A stretch of DNA of 64,000 bases from Acidobacteriota bacterium (GCA_021832085.1 JAKBLM010000002.1:62001-126000), one strand, 5' to 3'. Shown: positions 44,683-54,616, counted from the stretch's first letter. The notes: generated from the sequence alone by a model not told the origin. A program made the numbers and translations.

Positions 44683-44982
44683 GCAATGATGTGTGCATCC
44701 ATTACGACGGCGGATGTGTGGCCGCCAATGAAGGCCTATTTGCGGGGTCAGCAAGCGGGGATTGCGAGAAACAACGAAAGAGACGGGGCTTGATCGCAAC
44801 ACGATAAGGGGGGTTGTCAACGGCAAGAAGGTAAAACCCTCAACACTAGCGAAGGTGGTGGCCGGGTTACGGGGAACAGCCGGGCGGCTTGCGACAGGGC
44901 CTGGGGAATACAGACCTTAGGGGGATCCCGTTCACTCTCGGCGCGTCTTGGAGTTCCATCCGCGGCTCAGTACACGGGTACC

Positions 44983-45891
44983 CTATTTTTGCCTGCACCA
45001 CTCCTCGTGGCCACGAAGAAAGAAATGATCCGTGCAACCCGGTGGCAGGTACCGCGGTATCGGAAGTGGATCACCCGGTCTCCATTTGCCAAAGTGCTCC
45101 AAGATATTTGGCATCTCAGAATCGATCACTGCCAGCGGATTTCCGTCCCCATAAAGAGTGGCGCTCCTATATCGCAGCGCACGATGTGAATATGGATTTT
45201 CCCTGTTCCAAGGATAGACGGAGATCCAGTACGCGTACGGCGCCGACGAAGTCGGTTCGGCCACGACGATATCGCCGCGCAGCGGGCCGTGCTCCAACAA
45301 TACGGTTTCCTGGTTACGGTTACTACCGGTGTCGTTAGAGAAGACGGACTTAAATTGGTTTTCCTGGCTGTCATACATGAAGACTTGAGTGTAAATAGCA
45401 TGGTTTCCATCGCCACCGGATGGCGATCCTGTTTTTACCAACAGAAGCGGATAAGCGTGGTTTGGGCGGGCAAAGGCCACCTTGGCCGCGTAAAAGTGAA
45501 CCGGGATGGAAACCCAAGACAGGAATGGCGGCTTGCGTGGCAGTGTGTATTTGCAGTGTGGCGTTAATTTGTTCACAAAGCACGCTGCTAACGACCCGCC
45601 GTCAACTGTCCGTGAGAATGCGTTATGCCGAGATCCTGGCAAGGCGGCTACGACAAAAGTCCACTGAGTTCGCGTCCCAAAGGGGCGAGTCAGGTCGAGG
45701 CGGTCAACGATATGAGCGCTCTCGCCGTGCCAAGTGGGTAGCGAGGCGATTACACGCCGATTGATCTCTACTGATGGAATTTTCGCGGTGGTTTGACTTG
45801 CCAATGCTCGAGGAGATGGCACAGCCAGGAGTAACAGGCACAACAAGGCCGATTGTTTGAGGGCTAGCAAGCAGCTACGCGTATCCAGCAT
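44983..45891 (-). CDS. Orphan secreted protein
   Basis: 302 residues with a signal peptide (about 12-31, LCLLLLAVPSPRALAS). No family is recognised. Aromatic- and Pro-rich segments (KPPFLSWVSIPVHFYAAKVAFARP; PYAYWISVYPWNRENPYS) and a C-terminal CTDHFFLRGHEEWC suggest a folded periplasmic or extracellular protein, perhaps with a disulfide. Lower GC than neighbours. A copy of the leader repeat lies about 90 bp upstream. The reading frame is intact, supporting a real gene. Confidence 0.65.
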   Translation of the reverse strand: MLDTRSCLLALKQSALLCLLLLAVPSPRALASQTTAKIPSVEINRRVIASLPTWHGESAHIVDRLDLTRPFGTRTQWTFVVAALPGSRHNAFSRTVDGGSLAACFVNKLTPHCKYTLPRKPPFLSWVSIPVHFYAAKVAFARPNHAYPLLLVKTGSPSGGDGNHAIYTQVFMYDSQENQFKSVFSNDTGSNRNQETVLLEHGPLRGDIVVAEPTSSAPYAYWISVYPWNRENPYSHRALRYRSATLYGDGNPLAVIDSEMPNILEHFGKWRPGDPLPIPRYLPPGCTDHFFLRGHEEWCRQK

Positions 45892-45980
45892 ATTGAGCCT
45901 CTGGACGCTGAAAGTAAGGAGCGACCGGCCTCTGGCCTCTCTTGAGATGACGCAGTCGGCCGAGCACTGCTCTCATCCGG

Positions 45981-46123
45981 GATTTCCGTTATGGACTCCG
46001 GCCCGGCCAACAACATACGCCCGACCGCGCCCGAGGGCAACCGCCAGGCGGGTCTTCTCTGCTCGAAGCTTCCAGCGTTGGCCGGACTTGCCAGCTTTTG
46101 CCATGGCCGAGAACGCCAAAGCG
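45981..46123 (-). repeat. Leader repeat family, copy 2
   Basis: Begins ATTTCCGTTATGGACTCCGG (plus strand) and is nearly identical to the start of copy 3 for about 50 bp. On the minus strand it precedes the secreted-protein gene at 44983-45891. Confidence 0.8.
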
Positions 46124-46219
46124 TAAAGCGGCCTCCGCCTCTTGATAGTTTTCTTGTCGCTTTCCTGAAGCGCGGTCCCAGGGCGCAATCCGCTGCGGCT
46201 GAGCACTCAGGGAGCACGG

Positions 46220-46849
46220 CTAATTGCAGGGCGAAGACGTAATGCGTGGCTCTTTTAGGTGAAGGACAACGCCATTTTTGAGCGGGGCCCAGTCTGCATC
46301 GTAACAAGCCACTCGCCGGTAGTGGTCACGGGCATAACGGTAAAACTTGAGCCACTCGTCGGTGGCAGAACTGTGCATGTTAACCACCAAATCTTTAAAC
46401 CCATTTGTTGTGGTTTTCTGTATGTTGAAGCTCTGACCGATTGAAAAGATCAGCAGCCTGTAACCGTGCGAGGTCTTCCGAAAGAACCACAGCGGGCAAT
46501 TCCCGTCCGCCGTACAAAAACCCCTTACCGTCGCAACGACGTCGCGTGGGTCCTTTTCGTCTGGCTTCAGGCGAATCATTTTGATCTCTGCGTTCAGAGC
46601 TGCTTGCCTCGCCTGATCCGCAGACGCCATATCCGTATCGTAGAGGTCCGGCGGACCCATGTGTGCCTGGATAGCCTTGGCGAGTGCGGCTCTGTCGGAA
46701 TGTGGCATATTGGCATCTTTCACGCGCGAGCTTGAATAAGATAAATACCGCGATTTGTGCCAATCCCAGTGGAGCACCCGCGGCGCTCTCGGCGGTGAGG
46801 CCGCCTGAAAAAGCAGCAAGCACATCAGCAGCTGGAGGCAGGTGTTCAT
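46220..46849 (-). CDS. Orphan secreted protein
   Basis: 209 residues with a short signal sequence (MNTCLQLLMCLLLFQAASP). The mature part has cysteine pairs (FCTADGNC; VACYDADW) and a central LLIFSIGQSFNIQKTTTNGFKDLVVNMHSSATDEWLKFYRY, reminiscent of proteins summarising a measured quantity, but no family is assigned. The ATG at 46849 lies directly after leader copy 3, which fixes the start. A much longer frame to 47221 is not supported. Confidence 0.65.
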   Translation of the reverse strand: MNTCLQLLMCLLLFQAASPPRAPRVLHWDWHKSRYLSYSSSRVKDANMPHSDRAALAKAIQAHMGPPDLYDTDMASADQARQAALNAEIKMIRLKPDEKDPRDVVATVRGFCTADGNCPLWFFRKTSHGYRLLIFSIGQSFNIQKTTTNGFKDLVVNMHSSATDEWLKFYRYARDHYRRVACYDADWAPLKNGVVLHLKEPRITSSPCN

Positions 46850-46851
46850 CG

Positions 46852-46997
46852 TGATTTCCGTTATGGACTCCGGCCCAGCCAACAACATACGCCTGACCGC
46901 CTCCGAGGGCAATCGCCGGCCGGGTTGCCATCGCTTGGGGGTTCCGGCGCCAAACGAACGAGCCAGTTCTGCCGCTGCCGGGAACACCGGAGCGCAC
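46852..46997 (-). repeat. Leader repeat family, copy 3
   Basis: Abuts the ATG of the 46220-46849 gene. Shares its first ~50 bp nearly identically with copy 2 and an ACGAACGAGCC block with copy 1. A minus-strand frame ending ...AYVVGWAGVHNGN is common to copies 2 and 3. Confidence 0.8.
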
Positions 46998-47241
46998 GAA
47001 AGCGTCGCACACACGCTGGCACGAGCGTTGCACGCTGGCAATGCGCCCGCCGCGCATATGCGGCAGGAGTCGGAGAGCGCGAAATGCACCACATACGCCA
47101 CGGGCGAATACCATGCGAAGGGCCGAGGGGGTGGTCCATTTTTTGCGGCCGTAGACGCTAACCCGTGGAAGCTTTGACCCTTGCTGAAAACGGGGCCTAT
47201 ACTGGCGGGTACAAACGACAAGCGGACGCGGAAGGAGAATC

Positions 47242-48423
47242 ATGGAAAATACGGTGATTTTGAGTGCGGTGCGCACACCTGTGGGCAAATTTCTCGGCGG
47301 CCTCTCGCCGCTGGCGGCAACCAGGCTGGGCGCGGTGGCCGTACGCGCGGCGGTGGAGCGCGCCGGGATCGATCCGAATCTGGTGGATGAAATCATCATG
47401 GGCAACGTGCTGCCGGCCGGCCTGGGACAGAACCCGGCGCGGCAGGCAGGACTTTTCGGCGGACTGAACAACCGCGTGGCCGCGATGACGATTAATAAAG
47501 TTTGCGGCTCGGGACTGAAATCGGTTGCGTTGGCCGATCAGGCGATCCGACTGGGCGAAACAGAAGTGGAAGTGGCCGGCGGCATGGAATCGATGTCGAA
47601 TTCGCCCTACCTGCTGAAAGGCGCGCGGACCGGCTATCGGCTCGGGCACGGCGAAGCGGTCGACTCGATGATCTTCGACGGCCTGTGGGACATCTACGAG
47701 GATTTCCACATGGGCATGACCGCCGAACTGGTTGCCGATAAATACAAGATTTCGCGCGAGGAGCAGGACAAATTCGCGTTCGAAAGCCATCAGCGCGCGG
47801 TGCGCGCGATGAATTCCGGCCTCTTCGATTCGCAGATCGTGGCCGTGGAAGTGCCGGCGAAAAAGGGCCAGACGATCAGCGTCACGAAGGACGAATCGCC
47901 ACGCGCGGACACTTCGCTCGAGGCCCTGGCGAAGCTGAAGCCGGCATTCAAGAAGGACGGCACGGTGACAGCGGGCAACGCGCCGGGAACGAATGACGGC
48001 GCCGCGGCCCTCGTGCTCACCAGCGAAAAGAATGCTTCGAAGCTGGGCAAGACGCCGATCGCGCGCGTCGTGGCCCAGGCCGTCGGCGGCGTCGAGCCGA
48101 AATGGGTGATGATGGCGCCGGTCCAAGCCGTGGAAAAGCTGCTGAAAAAGACCGGCTGGGACCGCGACAAGGACGTCGACCTGATCGAACTGAACGAGGC
48201 GTTTTCGGTGCAGGCGCTGGCGGTGATGCGCGAGCTCAAGCTCAACCCGGAAAAGGTGAACGTGAATGGCGGCGCGGTGGCGCTGGGCCATCCGATCGGC
48301 GCTTCGGGCGCGCGGATCCTGGTGACGCTGCTCCACGAAATGCAGCGGCGCAACGTGAAGCGCGGCATCGCGGCGCTGTGCCTGGGCGGCGGGAACGCCG
48401 TGGCGCTGGCTGTGGAGCGCTAG
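47242..48423 (+). CDS. Acetyl-CoA C-acetyltransferase (thiolase)
   Basis: 393-residue thiolase condensing or cleaving acyl-CoA. Catalytic residues are visible: nucleophile C88 ([12 protein letters not shown]), H350 ([11 protein letters not shown]) and C380 ([11 protein letters not shown]). Length and motifs match the biosynthetic/degradative acetoacetyl-CoA thiolase group. AAGGAG upstream. The 3-hydroxyacyl-CoA dehydrogenase gene 4.4 kb downstream could work in the same pathway. Confidence 0.95.
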   Translation: MENTVILSAVRTPVGKFLGGLSPLAATRLGAVAVRAAVERAGIDPNLVDEIIMGNVLPAGLGQNPARQAGLFGGLNNRVAAMTINKVCGSGLKSVALADQAIRLGETEVEVAGGMESMSNSPYLLKGARTGYRLGHGEAVDSMIFDGLWDIYEDFHMGMTAELVADKYKISREEQDKFAFESHQRAVRAMNSGLFDSQIVAVEVPAKKGQTISVTKDESPRADTSLEALAKLKPAFKKDGTVTAGNAPGTNDGAAALVLTSEKNASKLGKTPIARVVAQAVGGVEPKWVMMAPVQAVEKLLKKTGWDRDKDVDLIELNEAFSVQALAVMRELKLNPEKVNVNGGAVALGHPIGASGARILVTLLHEMQRRNVKRGIAALCLGGGNAVALAVER

Positions 48424-48493
48424 GCAGCCTCCGACTGCGAAGCCCGGTGGCTGTGAAAGCGGTCTGATCCTGATTTTTTAGCGGAGGTCGAGA

Positions 48494-49039
48494 ATGACCG
48501 CCACGTTGCTCGCCGTGTTGCTTGCCGTTTCGGCGCCTTACACCGCGGGGGCACGGGCACCCGCGGGTCCCGGCTGCGGCCCACCCAGCGTCAAGTTTGA
48601 CGTGAAGACCGAGAAGAAACCGAAGACGGCGCCCGTGTCACGGTCCGGGAAAGCGATTGTGTTTTTTCTCCAGGACGATTTGAAATTCGGCTCCAGGCCG
48701 CGGCCGACGACACGGTTTGGTATCGACGGGACCTGGGTGGGCGCCACGCATGCCAATTCGTATTTTTTCGCCTTGGTGGATCCCGGCGAGCACCATGTTT
48801 GCGCGAATTGGCAGTCCCGGGTCATCTTGTTTAGTCCGACGCGATCGACCGCGGCGACCCATTTCAAAGCTGTGGCGGGGAAAGTCTATTATTTTCGGGC
48901 ACGGGACATCGCGATTTTCGATCATCCGGGTGGAGCGCTCTTATACGAACCGGAGGTTCGGTTGTCCGCCCTGGATGCCGACGAGGCGCGCGTTCTGATG
49001 GGTTCGTTTTCTTACAGCTTGTCTCACCCGAAGAAGTGA
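48494..49039 (+). CDS. Secreted DUF2846-like protein
   Basis: 181 residues with a signal peptide (about 1-19). The beta-rich body (GKAIVFFLQDD ... RFGIDGTWVGATHANSYFFALVDPGEHHVCANW ... FKAVAGKVYYFRAR) follows the DUF2846 pattern of a carboxypeptidase-regulatory-like sandwich. Function unknown. GCGGAGG upstream. Its stop lies directly before the next gene. Confidence 0.75.
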   Translation: MTATLLAVLLAVSAPYTAGARAPAGPGCGPPSVKFDVKTEKKPKTAPVSRSGKAIVFFLQDDLKFGSRPRPTTRFGIDGTWVGATHANSYFFALVDPGEHHVCANWQSRVILFSPTRSTAATHFKAVAGKVYYFRARDIAIFDHPGGALLYEPEVRLSALDADEARVLMGSFSYSLSHPKK

Positions 49040-49693
49040 GTGGCGCAACTTATGTTCTGTCCCAACTGCGGAGTGGAGTACAGGCCCGGATTCACGCATT
49101 GCAACGACTGCGACGTGGATCTGGTTGAGGAGCTGCCCGCGGAAGGCGAGCCGGCCGAAGGCGAAGCGGAGGGCGAGAAGGAAGCGCTCGAACTGCTCTG
49201 GCGCGGCACGCAGGGCGGCGTCTTCAACGCGATCGCCGGGGCGCTCGACGAGGCCGGGATTCGCTACAACCGCGAGAAGCTCGACGCGCGGCTGACTTTC
49301 AGCTCCGGCTACGCACCGCTCGACGTCTGGGTACCGGCGGCGCAGCTCGACGCGGCGCGCAAAGTGCTCGACGAAACGCTCGCGCAGATCGCGCAGCCGA
49401 TCCAGGACAGCGATTCTTCTTCCTCCTATGCCGACAGCGTGGAGGGTGAGGAGTGGTCCGAAACGCCGGGCATCGTCGAGGAGCCGCACCCGGAGGACGC
49501 CACCGCCGAGGTGTGGAAGGGCGACGAGGAAGCGATGGGGCAGTTTCTGAAGTCGTGCCTGGCGGCGAACGGGATCGGCTGCTACGTTGACAGCGAAGAC
49601 CCGAAAGCGGTAGCCGTGCGCGTGCTGCCCGAAGAGGAAGCGCGGGCGCACGAGATCGTGCGCCAGGTCGTCGAAGGGATACCACCGGCATAG
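49040..49693 (+). CDS. Zinc-ribbon protein with DUF2007-like domains
   Basis: 217 residues. The N-terminal zinc ribbon (MFCPNCGVEYRPGFTHCNDCDVDL) is followed by an acidic linker and two alpha/beta segments, LLWRGTQGGVFNAIAGALDEAGIRY and VWKGDEEAMGQFLKSCLAANGIGCYV, that look like tandem DUF2007 ('putative signal transducing protein') domains. The GTG at 49040 follows the previous stop without a gap; ATG at 49052 is an equally good start. Function unknown. Confidence 0.75.
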   Translation: MAQLMFCPNCGVEYRPGFTHCNDCDVDLVEELPAEGEPAEGEAEGEKEALELLWRGTQGGVFNAIAGALDEAGIRYNREKLDARLTFSSGYAPLDVWVPAAQLDAARKVLDETLAQIAQPIQDSDSSSSYADSVEGEEWSETPGIVEEPHPEDATAEVWKGDEEAMGQFLKSCLAANGIGCYVDSEDPKAVAVRVLPEEEARAHEIVRQVVEGIPPA

Positions 49694-50064
49694 GCAAACG
49701 AAGGGCTCCGATCCCGACTCTGGTCGCGCGAACCGGAGCGGGCCTTCCTGAAAGGCGGCTCCCTACAAACCAGCCATCATTTCTCGACGCCGAGGCGAGA
49801 AAGGACCTGTTTGCGAACGCCGCTCCCCGTAAAATTCACGAAAATGAACACGAGCGGCCGATACGCGCTTGGCTTCGACAGCCGTGCCAACGATAATTCG
49901 CCAGGATGCGAAATCCGAAACGCCGGCGAATTGCGCAAAGTAGATCCCGCCCGGTTGCGTCGGGACTCCCTGCGGTCGCCGCAGAGGGCTTTGCTCGGGA
50001 TGACAGACTTACAAATAGAAACTCCTTTCCCCAGTGTGCCGAGCGCAGGTGAGAACAGACAACC
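49694..50064. other. Intergenic region before GH31 gene
   Basis: About 370 bp. No gene. GCTTTGCTCGGGATGACA (49987-50004) resembles a motif 2.5 kb away (52540-52557), typical of dispersed intergenic repeats. A ribosome-binding site precedes the GH31 ATG. Confidence 0.45.
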
Positions 50065-52281
50065 ATGGGAAAACCAATCGACCGAAGGCAGGTGCTGAAA
50101 GCGATAGGAGCGGCCGCTGCGGCAGGGCTGTTGCCGGCGGAACTGGCGTTTGCCGACCGCGGCCCGCGCGTCGCAGGGCAGGATACCGAGATTCAGATCA
50201 CGACGATCAGCGCGCGGATGTTTCGCCTGGGCATTCGGCCGCTCGTAGAGGTCCAGCCCGCAGCGATTGCGCACGACGGCTCGCTGGTGCGGGCATCGTG
50301 GGGCACGCGGCAGGAAGAGTTGCGCGGCGAGTTTGCCGCGCGCACGGTTACCTGCGGGGATCTCCGCGTGCGCATCGAGCCGCGCCCGCTCCGCTTCGCG
50401 GTGGAATCGGCGCAGGGCGATCCGATTCAGCGGCTGGCTGTGGACGAAGCGACGGGCGCCGTCACGTTCGCCACGGGAGAGGCGCCGCTGCTGGGTCTGG
50501 GCGAGGGCGGCAAGCAATTCGACCGCCGCGGGTCCTTTTTCCCGATGCGCAATGGCGAGGGAGTGCCGGATCTTGCGACGGCCGGCGCCCGCCTGCCGAT
50601 CCCCTGGATCATCGGCACTGGCGGCTGGGCGCTTTTTTTCCACCAGCCGTTCGGCTCCTTCGATTTCACCGGGCCCGAGAGCCGGTTTCTGCCCGTGAGC
50701 GGAGCGCCGTTGCCGCTCGACCTCTTTTTCGTGGGCTCGAAGGAGCCGGCGACGATCATGGCCGAATATGCGAGGCTGACCGGCTACCCGGAGATGCCGC
50801 CGCTCTGGAGCCTGGGCTACCAGCAGTCCCACCGCACGATCACGAGCCCGGAAGAGGTTCTCGACGAGGCGGCGAAATTCCGCAGGCTTAAGCTGCCTTG
50901 TGACGCGCTGATCTATCTGGGCACCGGCTTCTGCCCCTCGGGCTGGAACACGGCCAACGGCTCGTTCGACTGGAACGCGCGCGTCTTTCCCGATCCGCGG
51001 AAGATGATCCAGCAGTTTCATGAGGAGCATTTCAAGGTGGTGCTGCACGTGGTGATCCTGGCGCGCAAGCTCACCGGCACCGTCTACGAGAAATGCGACC
51101 TCGCCCGCTTCAACGACGAGCGCGCCAGCTGTTATTGGGACGAGCATCGGCGGGATTTCGCCATGGGCGTCGACGGCTGGTGGGCGGATGAAGGTGACGC
51201 GCTCGACATCGCTTCGCGGCTCGACCGCAACCGCATGTACTGGGACGGGCCGCAGATGGACCGGCCAAACGTGCGCCCCTACGCCTTGAACCGGAACGGC
51301 TACGCCGGGATGCAGCGCTACGCTTCCTTTGTGTGGTCGGGCGACACCGAATCGACCTGGGAAACCTTGCGCGTGCAGGTAGCCAACGGCATCAATACGG
51401 GCCTGAGCGGCATTCCCTATTGGGGCACCGACATCGGCGGCTTTGTGCCAACCAAGGAATTCACCGCCGAGCTTTACCTGCGCTGGTTTCAATTCGGCGC
51501 CTTTTGCACCCTGTTCCGTTGCCACGGCCGCACGTGGATGTTGCGGTTGCCGTGGGGATGGGACATGGGAAATCCCGGACCCGTCGAGTCGCGCTTTGTG
51601 CCGCCCGACAGCGAACTGCACAACAAGAGCGTGGAACCGATTTGCCGCAAGTACATGAACCTGCGCTACCGCATGCTGCCGTATACCTACAGCACCATGC
51701 GCGAAGGCACCCGGACCGGCCTGCCGGTGATGCGCTCACTCTGGCTGCACTATCCCGACGACCCGGTGGCCGTGGCGCGGGACGACGAATACCTCTGGGG
51801 CCGCGACATCCTGGTGGCGCCGGTCTTCGAGAAGGGCGCGACCTCGCGCCGGCTCTATCTGCCGCGCGGCCGCTGGTACGATTTCTGGACCGGCGAAGCT
51901 CTCGATGGCGGCCGGGAAATCACTCGCGCCGTGAACCTGGAGACGATGCCGCTCTTCCTTCGCGCCGGAGCGATCCTACCACTCGGCCCGGTGAAACAGT
52001 ACGTCGAGGAAAAGGTTGAGGGACCGCTTTCGATCACGATCTATCCCGGAGCGGACGGTTCGTTTTTCCTCTACGAGGACGACGGCGAGTCGTTCGATTA
52101 CCACCAGGGTGTGTGGATGGGCGTCGAGATGCGCTGGGACGACGCCGGGCGCGTCTTCCGGATGCGGCTGGCCGATGGCTCGCAAATGCTGCCGCCGCTT
52201 CAGCGCGCCATGGAAATCCACTTAATGCAAGAGACGCGGCGGGCGGTCTTCGAGGGACGCCCGGTCGAAGTCTCCTTCTGA
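50065..52281 (+). CDS. Glycoside hydrolase family 31 (alpha-glucosidase/alpha-xylosidase type), Tat-exported
   Basis: 738 residues. The N-terminus DRRQVLKAIGAAAAAGLLPAELAFA is a twin-arginine signal. The (beta/alpha)8 core has the nucleophile D375 (VDGWWADEGD) and the likely acid/base D427 (WSGDTESTWETLR). GIPYWGTDIGGF, FRCHGRTWMLRLPWGWD and MRSLWLHYPDDPVA are GH31-typical. It probably acts on alpha-linked oligosaccharides in the periplasm after folded export. Specificity is not predictable. Confidence 0.92.
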   Translation: MGKPIDRRQVLKAIGAAAAAGLLPAELAFADRGPRVAGQDTEIQITTISARMFRLGIRPLVEVQPAAIAHDGSLVRASWGTRQEELRGEFAARTVTCGDLRVRIEPRPLRFAVESAQGDPIQRLAVDEATGAVTFATGEAPLLGLGEGGKQFDRRGSFFPMRNGEGVPDLATAGARLPIPWIIGTGGWALFFHQPFGSFDFTGPESRFLPVSGAPLPLDLFFVGSKEPATIMAEYARLTGYPEMPPLWSLGYQQSHRTITSPEEVLDEAAKFRRLKLPCDALIYLGTGFCPSGWNTANGSFDWNARVFPDPRKMIQQFHEEHFKVVLHVVILARKLTGTVYEKCDLARFNDERASCYWDEHRRDFAMGVDGWWADEGDALDIASRLDRNRMYWDGPQMDRPNVRPYALNRNGYAGMQRYASFVWSGDTESTWETLRVQVANGINTGLSGIPYWGTDIGGFVPTKEFTAELYLRWFQFGAFCTLFRCHGRTWMLRLPWGWDMGNPGPVESRFVPPDSELHNKSVEPICRKYMNLRYRMLPYTYSTMREGTRTGLPVMRSLWLHYPDDPVAVARDDEYLWGRDILVAPVFEKGATSRRLYLPRGRWYDFWTGEALDGGREITRAVNLETMPLFLRAGAILPLGPVKQYVEEKVEGPLSITIYPGADGSFFLYEDDGESFDYHQGVWMGVEMRWDDAGRVFRMRLADGSQMLPPLQRAMEIHLMQETRRAVFEGRPVEVSF

Positions 52282-52825
52282 GCCTTTCCCGGTCTTGCCT
52301 TGGCCGGGACTTTCGGCCGCCCGATTGCGGTTACTCGGCTCCGCCGCGACCGCGGCGGCCGGCGGCATGGGCAAAGCAGGCTGACGTCTGCACTTGATTT
52401 CTCCTGCCGCTGGTGATTTCCTAGAAGCTATTTCAAGTCTCCCATGCGAGTGTCCTGCCACAGCGGTTGGTGGAAGAAGTCGCGATGCCCCCTTGGAGAG
52501 GGAAAGCGGAAAGGGGTGCCCGTAGCAACGGGATGCTTCGCTTCGCTCAGCATGACAAGCGAAGGGAGTTAGTGCGTAAATTTCGGTTACGGCACGCGAG
52601 TTGCTTCCGGACCGAAGCTGCCAGTTAACCGGCCGTTTGTCAGCGCTATCGATTTCCAGGCGAGGCTGCCGCGCCGAGCGCGGCGGAAGCACGAAGCGCG
52701 AATTACTCGCTTCACCGGAATGGCGGCTCGGGACATTCCTTCGGCAGGCAACCAGGGAACCCTGGCGCGAAGGCCGGCGATTTTGAAGCGACCATAAGCA
52801 TGGGCTGCGAATCTGCGGAGGCATC
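52282..52825. other. Intergenic region, no gene recognised
   Basis: About 540 bp. It has a weak CCCGG..CCGGG hairpin after the GH31 gene and GCTTCGCTCAGCATGACA at 52540-52557. No coding frame with domain content. Confidence 0.45.
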
Positions 52826-53740
52826 ATGAACCTCGACAATCTCAAGAACGTGGGCGTGGTGGGCGGCGGCACGATGGGCAACGGCATTGCGCACGTCTTT
52901 GCCCGTTCCGGCTACGAGGTGACCCTGTGCGACGTGGAGCAGCGGTTTCTCGATCGCGCTTTCGCCACCATCCAGAAGAACCTCGACCGCGAAATCAAGC
53001 GCGGCAAGCTCGCCGAAGCCGAGAAGCCGGCCGTGCTCGCCCGGCTGCACTTCACCACGAAGATCGGCGATCTGGCCGCGGCGCAGCTGGTCGTCGAAGC
53101 TGTGCCCGAACAGCCCGCACTGAAGAAGCAGGTGCTCGGCGAACTCGGCCGTCAGCTCGGAGAAGGAGCCTTGCTCGCCTCCAATACTTCGTCGATCTCG
53201 ATTACCGAACTCGCGCTGGCCACCGGCCACCCCGAGCGCTTCGCCGGCATGCACTTCATGAACCCGGTGCCGATGATGGCGCTGGTGGAGGTGATTCGCG
53301 GCATGGCGACGAGCGACGAGACGTATGGGCTGATCCTGGGCTTGTGCGAGCGGCTGGGCAAGAAGCCGGTGGCCGTGAACGACGCGCCGGGCTTCGTCTC
53401 GAATCGCGTGCTGATGCCGATGATCAACGAAGCGGTCTACACCGTGCTTGAGGGCATCGCCACAATCGAGGCCGTCGACCAGGTGATGAAACTCGGCATG
53501 AGCCACCCGCTCGGTCCGCTCGAGCTGGGCGACCTGATCGGACTCGACGTCTGCCTGGACATCATGGAAGTGCTGCACCGCGACCTCGGCGATTCGAAAT
53601 ACCGGCCATGCCCGCTGCTGCGGAAGATGGTCGCCGCCGGTTGGCTGGGCAGAAAGACGGGGATCGGCTTTTACGTGTACGAAGCCGGCGCCGCGGCGCC
53701 GAATCCCGCGGTGCGCTCGGCCGGCGCTTCCCAGTCGTAG
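52826..53740 (+). CDS. 3-hydroxyacyl-CoA dehydrogenase (3-hydroxybutyryl-CoA type)
   Basis: 304-residue NAD-dependent dehydrogenase. The N-terminal Rossmann fold has [18 protein letters not shown]; catalytic HFMNPVP and the [19 protein letters not shown] segment are typical, and the C-terminal domain has [24 protein letters not shown]. Likely in butyryl-CoA or fatty-acid metabolism with the thiolase at 47.2 kb. AT the N-terminus the ATG at 52826 has GGAGG upstream. Confidence 0.95.
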   Translation: MNLDNLKNVGVVGGGTMGNGIAHVFARSGYEVTLCDVEQRFLDRAFATIQKNLDREIKRGKLAEAEKPAVLARLHFTTKIGDLAAAQLVVEAVPEQPALKKQVLGELGRQLGEGALLASNTSSISITELALATGHPERFAGMHFMNPVPMMALVEVIRGMATSDETYGLILGLCERLGKKPVAVNDAPGFVSNRVLMPMINEAVYTVLEGIATIEAVDQVMKLGMSHPLGPLELGDLIGLDVCLDIMEVLHRDLGDSKYRPCPLLRKMVAAGWLGRKTGIGFYVYEAGAAAPNPAVRSAGASQS

Positions 53741-53779
53741 CCACATTCGGCCCCAATCCTCGTCGTCAACGGAGATTGC

Positions 53780-54547
53780 GTGAAGGACAATCTGCTCGCG
53801 GGCGAGGCGGTCGAATTGCGACTGCCCGCCGACCCGCTGCTGCTCGAAGAGATCAATCTGCCGGAGGAGCTGGCGCACGCACTCGCCGGTAGCACCGTTT
53901 CCGTGCGGGCGTTTCCCGAGGAGGAGCCGGGCACGCGCCGGGTCGAGCGAGACGACTTTCCGCTCCTGGTCGACCGCGAAGGAAACTGCTGGAACGATTA
54001 TCGGCCGCTGCGCGTGTATTACACCGGAAGCGACGGCCGCATTTGGCACTTGCCGCGCAACTGGCTGCCCCAATGGCCCGCGAACGCGGAGCCGGCTTTT
54101 GACGCCGGACCGGGCGTTTCCCGCGAAGTCGCCTTCGTCGAGGAATTTCAACTGCCGTCCGTCTGGGATATGTGGTCCGTCAATATTCCCGAGGAACGAG
54201 TAGAAGGCGTTCGCGCCGTCACCGAGGTCGAGGTCCGCATCTCGCCGCCCGACCGCGTCCGGATCTTCTGGCGCGACAGGATCGGCGCCATCTGGCGCTT
54301 GCCGCACAACTGGCGCAAGCGGCGGATTCAGTTGCCATCAGAGGAGGTACTCACCTCCCAAGGCATTCCCACCGATGTGGCCGCCGAATTCGCCAACCGG
54401 ATCGTGAGCGTGAATTATCACCCCGGCTCGCTCTGCTGCCTGCTCGAGCACTACCGTTTCCGGGACAATGCGGACCAGAAATGGCCGGTGAGGATCACCG
54501 ACTGCCTGCTGCTGGGCTACGGCAGCGCGACCGAAGCCCGGGCGTGA
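53780..54547 (+). CDS. Unrecognised protein with duplicated IW-LP-NW motif
   Basis: 255 residues, no signal peptide. Two related units are visible: RPLRVYYTGSDGRIWHLPRNWLPQW (about 75-98) and RVRIFWRDRIGAIWRLPHNWRKR (about 155-178). Each has an acidic lead, the IW[HR]LP[RH]NW core and a following extension. The C-terminal VSVNYHPGSLCCLLEHYRF has a Cys pair. GTG start at 53780, with GGAG upstream. It follows the dehydrogenase by 39 bp and may share its transcript. Function unknown. Confidence 0.7.
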   Translation: MKDNLLAGEAVELRLPADPLLLEEINLPEELAHALAGSTVSVRAFPEEEPGTRRVERDDFPLLVDREGNCWNDYRPLRVYYTGSDGRIWHLPRNWLPQWPANAEPAFDAGPGVSREVAFVEEFQLPSVWDMWSVNIPEERVEGVRAVTEVEVRISPPDRVRIFWRDRIGAIWRLPHNWRKRRIQLPSEEVLTSQGIPTDVAAEFANRIVSVNYHPGSLCCLLEHYRFRDNADQKWPVRITDCLLLGYGSATEARA

Positions 54548-54616
54548 GGGACAAGCGGCTGCGGTGATGGACCTGCGACCACGCATGTCGGGCGCGGACG
54601 AAAGCAGAAATATCAT

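Noticed and set aside
44238..44807. 189-residue plus-strand frame across the DUF4395 pseudogene
   Set aside because: It reads the duplicated segment in a different frame from the real DUF4395 protein, so it is not a gene.
46395..47471. 358-residue minus-strand frame over the leader repeat and the thiolase start
   Set aside because: It overlaps two better-supported genes. Only the short stretch common to leader copies 2 and 3 might ever have been coding.
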